A stretch of 48,410 nucleotides of DNA from Bacteroidaceae bacterium (GTDB lineage: Bacteria; Bacteroidota; Bacteroidia; Bacteroidales; Bacteroidaceae). How positions within the stretch are numbered: the stretch's first letter is position 1; each line of letters starts with the position of its first letter. The notes below the pieces were generated by a model. It worked only from the letters and a program-made list of their open reading frames with translations, was not told the DNA's origin and searched no databases. Positions 34,054-41,627 of this stretch are shown here, one piece after another. The DNA is taken from assembly GCA_017540585.1 (NCBI GenBank), contig JAFYAT010000044.1:1-48410 (forward strand), in the 5' to 3' direction. A program made the position numbers and the translations under genes.

Positions 34054-37000
34054 TTACTTAACTGTCTTGAACGATGTATGCTTACCATCCTCATTGACGA
34101 TATTGAGAACAAATATGCCCTTGAGGTTACGTGTAGCGAATGTTGACTTGACACTTCCCATTGGACAAGTGAAGTGATCAACAACAACGCCTGACATGCT
34201 TGTTACGTCAACCTCAACGATGTCGTCAGATGCAATACCCTCGATAGCGTTGTATATATCCTCGTTGCAACGTACATAGAGAATACCATTAGCAATCTCT
34301 GATGTATCCCAATAGTTCCATGCAGGAAGCTCAGGAAGTTCAAAGTTGAGAGTACCTACGTTAGCAGTCTTGACCTCTGTCCAGAGCACGAACTTGTCTG
34401 GATTAGCTGGGTCTGTTGTTGGAACGTATGTAGAGATAAGCATTGGCGCGATAGTAGCACCGCTTGTTATCTTCAATGTTGAGATACCAGTGAGGTAAGC
34501 ATTGTTAGGAGCAGTAGATGTACCGATTGACTTGCGGAGACCAAGGATGAGACGTGACTTAGCACCGAATGTCACATTCTTGTTATTGAAGTGAGTGTAA
34601 CCGCTGTAAGCCATATTGTTGATACCTACCTGAAGCGTACCATTAATAGTGAATGAGCTGTTGGTCATAGGACTTGATACAGACTTTGACACGCAGAGGA
34701 GCGAACCATTAGTTCCTACTGTGAGAGTACCAGTACCGAGTGAAGCACCACTCTTTACCTGAAGCGTACCAGCATCAATAGATACAGCACCAGACATTGT
34801 CCATACACCTGTTACAGTCATCTTACCTTCTCCCATCTTAGTGAACCTGTCACCAGAAACAACTTTACCGTCAAATGTGAAGTTACCATCGTTACCTACC
34901 TGCCATGTATTTGTACCAACTGAAGCACCGTTAGTGAATGCACATGAACCACCGAGTTCACCAGTACCAGTAACCTGGCCAATGCGGAGAGTCTTACCAG
35001 TGTTCTGTACATAACGGCTTGCAGGGATATTGAGAATCCAACCATCGCCACCGTTTGATGTATCAAGTGTGAAACGTCCGTCAGCAGCGTATGTAGCATC
35101 TGCAACAAGTGTACCAGCAAATTTCTTAAGGTTGAGCTGTATTGGAGTGCGTGTAGCATAATAGTTTGTACCCTTCTCTGTTGCACAGTAAATAGTAATC
35201 TGTCCTGTACCTGTGAGTGCAAGGTTAGTTGTGGCACGGTTCATTGTTGTAAGCTTAGCCTTTGCCTTGTCTGCAACCTCGATAGGAGTATTGAGGAAAC
35301 CTGTACCTGTGACAGCAGATGAACCCTGAAGAGTTACCGTGCTTGCAAGCCTTGCGCTTGCATCAACAGTACCTGCTGCTACTATGAGTTCCTGGAGTGA
35401 AGAAGCAATACCACTCTTGAGCCATCCGTTACCCTTCTTTGTAAGGACTGTACCGCTGAATGCCTTGTCCATAACGAAGTCCGCAGAGTTGTTGATGACA
35501 CCACCTTCAGCACCTACCATCTGCATTGGTGAACCCATTTCGACAGCAGCTGTTGTAGAGAGTACTGCACCGTTCTCCATTGTGAACTTGCTTGCATCAG
35601 TAGTGACACCACCAAGGTTACCTACTTCGCTATATTCGTTAGAAAGGAGACTTACGGAAGTCACACCACCCTTGAGATTGTTACCACCTGTGTAAGTATT
35701 CTTGCCAGCCATTGTAACAGTACCTGTTCCGCTGTTGATGAACTTTGAATCACCGACAATTGTACCAGTACCAGTTACTGAGTAGTTGACAGTACTATTG
35801 AACTCCATAATGGCTGGTGAAACCTCGCCCTTCACTGTGACTGACTTAGTCTTGGCATCATCATTAAAGAGAACATTATCATTTGATACGAATGTTGTTG
35901 GTTCATTCTCCACAGAGAAGTTCTCTGTATCAGCGAGATCCCATGTAGTATTCTTTGCACCTGTCCATACAACGGAAGCAGCATCACGGATGCCCTGGAC
36001 ATCAAGGATGAGGTTGCCGTCCTCTACATATACTGATTTCTTGCTTGTTGCAAGACCTTCGAGGATGATATTGGACACAGCACCAGAGATAACATTCTCT
36101 ACCTTACCGAGGTTGTACTTGCCCGGAGCAATCTTGTCCTCTCCTGCTGCAAGGTGTGGCACAAGTACAATCACAGGTGCAAGGAACTTAGGACCGCCCT
36201 GCGTCCACGCAGTACCTGTCTTGCGCTCTATGCTGAGATACTTAGTGTTTATCTTATCGGCAACTGCACCATCTGAATAGATATCGAAAACAAGACGTGA
36301 ACCGAAGCCGAGTACGAGTGAATCAACATTAACCTCACCTATTGAGTTCTCGCCACCAGGACATACGGATGAACCGTAGCAAGTAGTGATTGAGCGGAAC
36401 TGACCGCCGTTGGAGTTGAGTGTAGTGTGACGGTTGAGCCAGAGTGAAGAGTTCTTGAGTGTACCGTCGAAGTCAAGACTTCCTGCCCAAACCTCAGTCA
36501 CACCCTTGTGAAGGAAGTCAGCCTTTGGAAGCTTGAGCTTACCGTCACCTTGCTTGATGAGACGTGCCTCACCATCAAGGTAGCCATCTGTGACCTCGCA
36601 TGTATAATAATTGTACTTTATTGTTGTATTTGAAGCCGTTGAGTTTGAAGCTGCAGTACCCTGTACCCATGAAGGTACGTTGATTGTGAGGATGTATGGC
36701 TTAGCTCCGTTGGCAAGACTCACCTTAGTGTCGTTAGTCTCACACACGATAGCGTGCTTGTCGTTGTATGTTGCATCAATTACACCGCCGTTGGCAACCT
36801 CTGTACGTCCGTTCATGGTGAGTGGTGGAGGTGCCATTGTGATACCTTCGAGCTTACCGAGGAAGTAGCTAAGGTGAGGTGGCTGGTTGTAGCCACACAT
36901 CTGCCATACCATTGCGTTACGGTACTGGTGGTCTGACCAGAGTGTAGGAATGCGGTAAGTAGTGGCAGTAGGAGTTGAATAGATGCGTATGTTGTTGTCT

Positions 37001-38727
37001 GCAGTACGCATGATGATTTCCTCACGCCAGTCGCCAAGGATATCGCCCTGATAGCAAGGAGTACCCTTAGTGTCGTTGTTAGTCATTGAACCCTCGCAAG
37101 TGTATATTGGGCTCCAGCTACCGTACTTTGCAACGCAACCCTCAGTGTTCTTGCCATTGAGGTAGTTGAATGTCTCGCTACAAAGGTCGCCGTCCCAGTA
37201 GATGCGGAAGTTATCGTTGATACCTGTGTTAGAGATTCCGCTTATGTTAGCGTTCTTTACGCTGCTTATTGGGTCTCCCCATGCCACACCGATGCAGCCT
37301 GGGTAGCTGTCTGTGAAGTTACCCATCATTGAGCGTCCCACATCCTTTCCGACCCAAAGCTCACGCTTGTATATCGTACTTGTAGTGGCATCGCGATAGT
37401 TGTATCCCTGTGCATCTTCGTTGCAGGCAAACATTTCAAGGCCCTTTGTGTATGGGTTGAAGTCGGAAACGTGCTGTGCATCACCATGACCGAGACCAGT
37501 TGTTGAGAGTCCCTTACCGTTGTCGTCGATGACCATTGAACCAAAGACTATCTCGTCACGTCCATCTTCATCAACGTCGGCAACGATGTAGTTGTGATAG
37601 CCCTGTCCCTTCCAAGGACCATTAGCATTACAATTCCATGCCCAGCGCTGAACGAGCTTGTGTGTCGTTGGCTCTACATCGTAGGCAACCATCTTGTGTC
37701 TTGTATAGATACCTCTTGCAAGGAAGATGCTTGGCTTACGTCCGTCGAGGTAAGGAGCACCAAAGAAATGCTTTGAGCTACGGTGAGCCCAACCTTTGTG
37801 TCCCCATGCCACCTCAGGGTCTGTCTCTCCGTTCTCAAGGAAGCGCAAAGGATATTCAATACACTGGTATGGCTTACCTGTCTCTCCGTTGACATACACG
37901 AGATATTCCTTGCTGCCGTCTGTACCTGCAACGATGAACCAGTTTACGCCGCCGCCATTGGCTGCACGTATGTTCTTGCTTGCATTACCTACGGTATATG
38001 TAGTGCCGTCAGCCATGTGGATGACTGAACCGTCAGCAAGACGCATTACTGCCTCAGCCTTGCCGTCGCAGTCCCAGTCGTAAGCCACGATGTTCTGCTC
38101 GTTGTTCTGGAAGTCTGCCATGTTAGGACCACAGTTGACCCACCACAGACGAGTACCGTCCTGCTTCAGACATTCGAAAATAGAATACTCCTTTGTATCC
38201 ACACCGTCAATCTTAGGACCGTTCTTAGGGTATGACTGTTCCATCTCGCTGAGGTTATCGAACTTCATGAGGATATCGATCTCGCCATCACCGTCAACGT
38301 CGGCACAGCAAGCATCATTTGGTACGAGTGTACTCTTGATGCCCTCATGTGTAAGTTTGATTTCCTTGTAGCTCTTGCTCCATACGGAAGCAGGAGCACA
38401 TTGTGACTGTTCAACACCACGAACCACAGCAGCAACAGTATATTTGCTGTTCACTGTACCTGTCTTGTCTGTAAAGTTTGAAACCTTGAGCGGAGTGTCA
38501 TTAAGTTTCAAACCATCACGATAGACATTGTACTCAACGCCATAATACTCCTCGGCATTGATACGCCAGTTGATGTAAACACCACTTGAAACCTTCATGG
38601 CAATAAGTCCACGATCAAGCTTATCTGTCGTTCTCTGTGCAAATGCACTTCCTGAAAACAACATAGAGCAAGCAAAAACAACTATAAATGTCATTACTTT
38701 ACTCACTTTCTGTCCATTTGTGTTCAT
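34054..38727 (-). CDS. Rhamnogalacturonan lyase (PL11) fused to autotransporter-like beta-strand repeats and sorting tail
   Basis: A 1557-residue protein with a signal peptide cut near SAFAQ. Residues about 30-640 follow the PL11 beta-propeller (DRGLIAMKVSSGVYINWR, CCADVDGDGEIDIL, VADVDEDGRDEIVFG, DILGDWREEIIM, YNQPPHLSYFLG), including DxDxDG-type calcium loops. PL11 enzymes cut the rhamnogalacturonan-I backbone by beta-elimination. From about 690 to 1480 come many Gly/Thr/Ser-rich strand-turn repeats (such as SGTGTVTMAGKNTYTGGNNL and GEGKMTVTGVWTMSGAVSID), which look like passenger-associated repeats of autotransporters. No autotransporter barrel follows. Instead the last 75 residues (MSGVVVDHFTCP to GIFVLNIVNEDGKHTSFKTVK-like end) resemble a T9SS sorting tail. 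Usual PL11 length is near 600-700. No SusC/D is nearby. Confidence 0.88.
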   Translation of the reverse strand: MNTNGQKVSKVMTFIVVFACSMLFSGSAFAQRTTDKLDRGLIAMKVSSGVYINWRINAEEYYGVEYNVYRDGLKLNDTPLKVSNFTDKTGTVNSKYTVAAVVRGVEQSQCAPASVWSKSYKEIKLTHEGIKSTLVPNDACCADVDGDGEIDILMKFDNLSEMEQSYPKNGPKIDGVDTKEYSIFECLKQDGTRLWWVNCGPNMADFQNNEQNIVAYDWDCDGKAEAVMRLADGSVIHMADGTTYTVGNASKNIRAANGGGVNWFIVAGTDGSKEYLVYVNGETGKPYQCIEYPLRFLENGETDPEVAWGHKGWAHRSSKHFFGAPYLDGRKPSIFLARGIYTRHKMVAYDVEPTTHKLVQRWAWNCNANGPWKGQGYHNYIVADVDEDGRDEIVFGSMVIDDNGKGLSTTGLGHGDAQHVSDFNPYTKGLEMFACNEDAQGYNYRDATTSTIYKRELWVGKDVGRSMMGNFTDSYPGCIGVAWGDPISSVKNANISGISNTGINDNFRIYWDGDLCSETFNYLNGKNTEGCVAKYGSWSPIYTCEGSMTNNDTKGTPCYQGDILGDWREEIIMRTADNNIRIYSTPTATTYRIPTLWSDHQYRNAMVWQMCGYNQPPHLSYFLGKLEGITMAPPPLTMNGRTEVANGGVIDATYNDKHAIVCETNDTKVSLANGAKPYILTINVPSWVQGTAASNSTASNTTIKYNYYTCEVTDGYLDGEARLIKQGDGKLKLPKADFLHKGVTEVWAGSLDFDGTLKNSSLWLNRHTTLNSNGGQFRSITTCYGSSVCPGGENSIGEVNVDSLVLGFGSRLVFDIYSDGAVADKINTKYLSIERKTGTAWTQGGPKFLAPVIVLVPHLAAGEDKIAPGKYNLGKVENVISGAVSNIILEGLATSKKSVYVEDGNLILDVQGIRDAASVVWTGAKNTTWDLADTENFSVENEPTTFVSNDNVLFNDDAKTKSVTVKGEVSPAIMEFNSTVNYSVTGTGTIVGDSKFINSGTGTVTMAGKNTYTGGNNLKGGVTSVSLLSNEYSEVGNLGGVTTDASKFTMENGAVLSTTAAVEMGSPMQMVGAEGGVINNSADFVMDKAFSGTVLTKKGNGWLKSGIASSLQELIVAAGTVDASARLASTVTLQGSSAVTGTGFLNTPIEVADKAKAKLTTMNRATTNLALTGTGQITIYCATEKGTNYYATRTPIQLNLKKFAGTLVADATYAADGRFTLDTSNGGDGWILNIPASRYVQNTGKTLRIGQVTGTGELGGSCAFTNGASVGTNTWQVGNDGNFTFDGKVVSGDRFTKMGEGKMTVTGVWTMSGAVSIDAGTLQVKSGASLGTGTLTVGTNGSLLCVSKSVSSPMTNSSFTINGTLQVGINNMAYSGYTHFNNKNVTFGAKSRLILGLRKSIGTSTAPNNAYLTGISTLKITSGATIAPMLISTYVPTTDPANPDKFVLWTEVKTANVGTLNFELPELPAWNYWDTSEIANGILYVRCNEDIYNAIEGIASDDIVEVDVTSMSGVVVDHFTCPMGSVKSTFATRNLKGIFVLNIVNEDGKHTSFKTVK

Positions 38728-38792
38728 TAAGATAATTTTTTGTTAGTAATTAGTATAACGCTACTATTTAGTAAAGTTTTTGAATAACGCCA

Positions 38793-38800
38793 CAAAGATA
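38793..38800 (-). promoter_or_regulatory. Promoter -7 box of the PL11 gene
   Basis: On the minus strand TATCTTTG followed by TGGCG, about 66 nt before the ATG at 38727. No exact -33 TTTG was found at 19 nt. The remaining 38801-39081 spacer holds a possible rightward TACTTTTG box at 39043-39050 and no gene. Confidence 0.55.
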
Positions 38801-39081
38801 GGTATTTTTTAGGCAATAAACTAACACTATCTATTACTTTCGTCTTATTCTGTTGGATTATTGTTGCATTTCTTCCCCTATGTTACATAAATAAGCCGTT
38901 TGAATGAAAGTTTTAAGTTTTAAACTCACAATAATTCCTATCAGAAACATCGAAAAATATCGATTTTGCATAAAACGCTCCTTTATTCCATATAAAAAAT
39001 TGTTTTTGCAATCGATTTGTCTTTTTTTTACGAACAATTACATACTTTTGTGCACAGATAACAAACAAGCCAAACATTATT

Positions 39082-39627
39082 ATGAAGAAACTCAAATTTT
39101 TATTTGCACTAATTATTTTTATTAGTTGTTCAAATGCCGATTTTCGCAGATTACAAAGTGTTGTATTTCCATCTTACAACATAACATGTACTCATTCAAC
39201 ATACAATGTGTCATAGCTTTGTAAAAGCCTACAAGAAGACATGCCTGTAATAATAAGTGCTTTTGCCTAAATATCAAACAAAAATACAGCAAGAGCTATT
39301 CTCAATAGTCAAGACAGTAAAAAGGAAGGACACTCGTTCATTGCAGACAGATATAAACGTGAACATCAAATAACAGAAAACGTATATGAATGGGTGTATG
39401 ATTCTCCAAGTGGACCAGAAGTACCATTACCCTATGTCAAAAACAAGCACGAATATGTGTATAGCTCTCCTGAAATCACCATGATTGGATTCAATTGGGG
39501 ATGGGGTGACAAAGATAATTATGATGATAAACAATGGTTTACACTTACAGAAAATTGGATTAGAAAAAATTATGAGGGAGATTGGAGTATAAACAAAAGT
39601 ATGATTTATAATTTTAAAGCAAAATAA
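39082..39627 (+). pseudogene. Decayed C10 (streptopain-like) cysteine peptidase
   Basis: One reading frame runs from MKKLKFLFALIIFISCSNAD, a lipoprotein signal, to the stop at 39625-39627. It is broken by TAG at 39214-39216 and TAA at 39268-39270. Past the stops the frame reads MPVIISAFA, then KKEGHSFIADRYKREHQ (equivalent of the active-site His segment GHAWVxDGY) and EITMIGFNWGWGDKDNYDDK (the conserved NWGWGG-like block) as in streptopain/interpain peptidases. The region that should hold the propeptide and catalytic Cys between residue 45 and MPVI is missing. Total length of about 180 codons compares with about 400 in the family. So the gene is both deleted and stop-interrupted. A lipoprotein gene follows after 8 nt. 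Confidence 0.65.
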
Positions 39628-39635
39628 CAAACATT

Positions 39636-40454
39636 ATGAAAACGAAAACGTTTATTCTTTTGGCGCTTTGCTTTCTTGCTCTTTTATCTTGCGATAAAAA
39701 TGAAGAAGAGTCAAGCAATGTACTAATAATTGGTTCTCGCCCAGAGGATTTTTATGGATTGATGCTCGATGGAGGATATATACATAATTTGCTTATCCAC
39801 GTGCCACCAGAAAGTGAGGCGTATGTCATTCATGACCCAGAGGCGCCATTCGACAATTACTCTACAATGCAACTTAAACTTGACTTTGAGGATTCATTTG
39901 ACAAAGAAAAGTTTATGGAAGAAAACCGATTAAACAACAGAGAATGGTATGAACTTAAGGATACCCTAAAAACATATTATCGAAGGAGAACTTCATTCAT
40001 ACAAAAAGAACTTGAAAACTATGACAAGAACCGCCAGTGGTTTCTGCACTATACCGCATACATAAATGGAGAAGTCACTGTGACTTGTGACAAGACATTG
40101 TACGGAAAAGCATCTGGTGAGAATCTAGCGCAGTATTTCAAGGTTGAGCCAAAAGCTTGGATTACGCCACGAGGCATTGAAAAAACAAAACTTACATGTA
40201 TTTTTGATAAAAACTCTCCAAAGAGAATAAACGAGTTCTTCACAAAAGAAACATGGACGGACGTCAAATACATCCTTAGATTCGACTCCATTCCAGAGGA
40301 AAAGTATGATGAACTTAAACTTACCGTAACAATGCCACTCAAGCTTGAAAATACTCACAAATACATTTTGAACAAACTCAAAGGTATTGACGAGAAAGTG
40401 GAAATGACCGACAAGACCGTAAGTGCAAGTTTCACGGCAAGATTCAAGCAATAA
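39636..40454 (+). CDS. Lipoprotein of unknown function next to the C10 remnant
   Basis: A 272-residue protein with a lipoprotein signal (MKTKTFILLALCFLALLSCD, Cys at about 19) and the acidic stretch DKNEEES after it. The body is mixed alpha/beta with no motif I recognise. It has alternating strands such as YAYINGEVTVTCDK-like and LKLTVTMPLKLENTHK segments suggesting two repeated beta-rich domains (about 35-150 and 160-272). It begins 8 nt after the decayed C10 gene, so the two were probably one operon. In streptococci and Bacteroides fragilis, C10 proteases are sometimes paired with inhibitors, which makes an inhibitor or partner role possible but unproven. AT content is higher than in the housekeeping genes. 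Confidence 0.7.
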   Translation: MKTKTFILLALCFLALLSCDKNEEESSNVLIIGSRPEDFYGLMLDGGYIHNLLIHVPPESEAYVIHDPEAPFDNYSTMQLKLDFEDSFDKEKFMEENRLNNREWYELKDTLKTYYRRRTSFIQKELENYDKNRQWFLHYTAYINGEVTVTCDKTLYGKASGENLAQYFKVEPKAWITPRGIEKTKLTCIFDKNSPKRINEFFTKETWTDVKYILRFDSIPEEKYDELKLTVTMPLKLENTHKYILNKLKGIDEKVEMTDKTVSASFTARFKQ

Positions 40455-40542
40455 GCGGCATTATTTACAGTCCGTTTTTCACCTGAGATATTTTAGTGAA
40501 AATCACGATGTACATCATCATGTGCTGTTGCGTAAAAACATT

Positions 40543-40607
40543 ACTGCGCAGTAATGACCTCAATATTGCATATTATTGAAGTCGTTACTGCGCAGTAGTA
40601 TTTTTTT
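40543..40607. repeat. Inverted repeat with ACTGCGCAGT palindromes, terminator-like
   Basis: Arms 40543-40565 and 40574-40596 (23 bp, two mismatches) each contain the palindrome ACTGCGCAGT. Seven T follow at 40601-40607. It can end transcription of the lipoprotein gene and sits just ahead of the 24-bp array. Confidence 0.8.
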
Positions 40608-40629
40608 CATCACCGAAAGAATGGCAAAA

Positions 40630-40869
40630 TCGAACGAGGTAAGATGTGCCATTTCAAACGAGGTAAGATATGTCACATCAAACGAGGTAAGATGTGCCAT
40701 TTCAAACGAGGTAAGATATGTCACATCGAACGAGGTACGATGTGCAACATCGATTAATAATCGAATTACCATATCGATTAATAAACGAATTACCACATCG
40801 TTTAATAATCGATTTACCACATCTTTTAATAATCGAATTACCATATCGTTTAATAATCGATTTACCACA
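40630..40869. repeat. Phase-locked array of ten 24-bp tandem units of two types
   Basis: Five units of type U (40630-40749, core AACGAGGTAAGAT) are followed with no gap by five units of type V (40750-40869, core TTAATAATCGA and TTACCA), plus a partial sixth V unit to about 40890. Every unit is exactly 24 bp and starts with TC, so the two types share one phase. U units alternate between endings GTGCCATT and ATGTCACA; V units alternate between CCATA and CCACA. An ATG at 40621 opens a frame through the whole array to 40914 that would encode octapeptide repeats (SNEVRCAI, SNEVRYVT, then FNNRFTTS). The opposite strand is also open, so coding is not proven. There are no spacers, hence it is not CRISPR. 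Confidence 0.9.
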
Positions 40870-40987
40870 TCGTTAGTAATCGATTTTGGATGCCGTTTAC
40901 AGACGGTGTTTTAGTCCTTTAGCAAGAACGAAAATTTTGCGACCTGTACGGTTGAAAGCATATAGGCATGACTTCCATCTTTTTTAA

Positions 40988-41197
40988 CCACGAATTACAC
41001 AAATAACACGAAAACCTAATTAGATACGCCTTGCACTCCGAATGGATTTCACGAATAATTGCTCTCGCAATTAGGCGAATTCAGCTACAAAAAAGACATG
41101 ACGGTTCATGATTCGAGAAATTCGCCGACACCACGTGGTGTCTTCGTGTAATAATTTGAGAGAATGTGATAGTTCGTGCTATTTGTGTAATTAGTGG
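40988..41197. mobile_element. MITE-like element with 25-bp terminal inverted repeats
   Basis: Left end 40988-41012 (CCACGAATTACACAAATAAC then ACGAA) and right end 41173-41197 are inverted copies with 2 differences in 25. The 160 nt between them contain no gene but hold further TTCACGAAT / TTCGTG pieces and a perfect 16-bp palindrome GACACCACGTGGTGTC (41127-41142). No transposase is encoded and target duplications were not identified. Confidence 0.55.
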
Positions 41198-41244
41198 TGA
41201 AAAAGACTTGTAAAGAAACTCTTACCAACTGTACAATTCGAAAT

Positions 41245-41275
41245 TTTGTGCTTTGTATGGAAATGTTTATATTTG
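41245..41275 (+). promoter_or_regulatory. Consensus promoter of the 60-residue protein
   Basis: TTTG (41245-41248), 19 nt, TATATTTG (41268-41275): exact consensus. Transcription would start near 41282, giving a leader of about 23 nt. Confidence 0.85.
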
Positions 41276-41304
41276 CAACCGAAAACAACAAATACGCAAA
41301 GCTT

Positions 41305-41487
41305 ATGAATACGATAATAGCAAGAAGTCCAAGAACGGTAACTGTACGAATGAGTACTCGCCGTTGGAACAAGATGCTTGAACTTGAACAAGCATACAAG
41401 CTGGCTTGCACCATTCGCCACAGCATGGAGCAAGTGGAAGAAGAGCCAAGCATGACCATGGAAGAAGCAATAAAGTCACTCCGCTAA
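41305..41487 (+). CDS. Small basic protein of unknown function (60 residues)
   Basis: The ATG at 41305 gives a 60-residue protein (MNTIIARSPRTVTVRMSTRR and onward to MTMEEAIKSLR). A longer frame starting at 41194 would run through the promoter, so the short form is chosen. The N-terminal third is basic; a helix LELEQAYKLACTIRHSMEQV follows, then an acidic EEEPSMTMEEAIKSL segment. The layout of a basic strand-helix part with an acidic helical tail recalls small antitoxins or DNA-binding proteins, but no toxin gene is adjacent and I do not recognise the family. A perfect promoter and a perfect terminator frame it, so it is a real single-gene unit. Confidence 0.75.
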   Translation: MNTIIARSPRTVTVRMSTRRWNKMLELEQAYKLACTIRHSMEQVEEEPSMTMEEAIKSLR

Positions 41488-41509
41488 ATATAACATATAG
41501 AATAAAATC

Positions 41510-41552
41510 AAGCAGGATATTTCCAGCATCATCGGAAATATCCTGCTTGTTT
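41510..41552. terminator. Terminator after the small protein gene
   Basis: AAGCAGGATATTTCC (41510-41524) pairs perfectly over 15 bp with 41534-41548, followed by GTTTTATT. It probably also serves the convergent SNF2 helicase gene. Confidence 0.9.
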
Positions 41553-41627
41553 TATTGAGCCATAAAGGGGAACTTGGTTGCGAAGCTCTAATTTTGAATT
41601 GTGAATTCTGAATTTTGAATTTTGAAT

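Noticed and set aside
34054-38727. Polysaccharide utilisation locus around the PL11 gene
   Set aside because: No SusC/SusD pair, further lyases or adjacent regulator; neighbours are an M64 peptidase and a peptidase remnant.
40560-40868. Minus-strand 102-residue frame over the 24-bp array
   Set aside because: It stays open only because 24 is a multiple of three; no start signal or promoter was found on that strand.
40630-40869. CRISPR array
   Set aside because: Units are contiguous 24-bp repeats with no unique spacers, and no cas genes are near.
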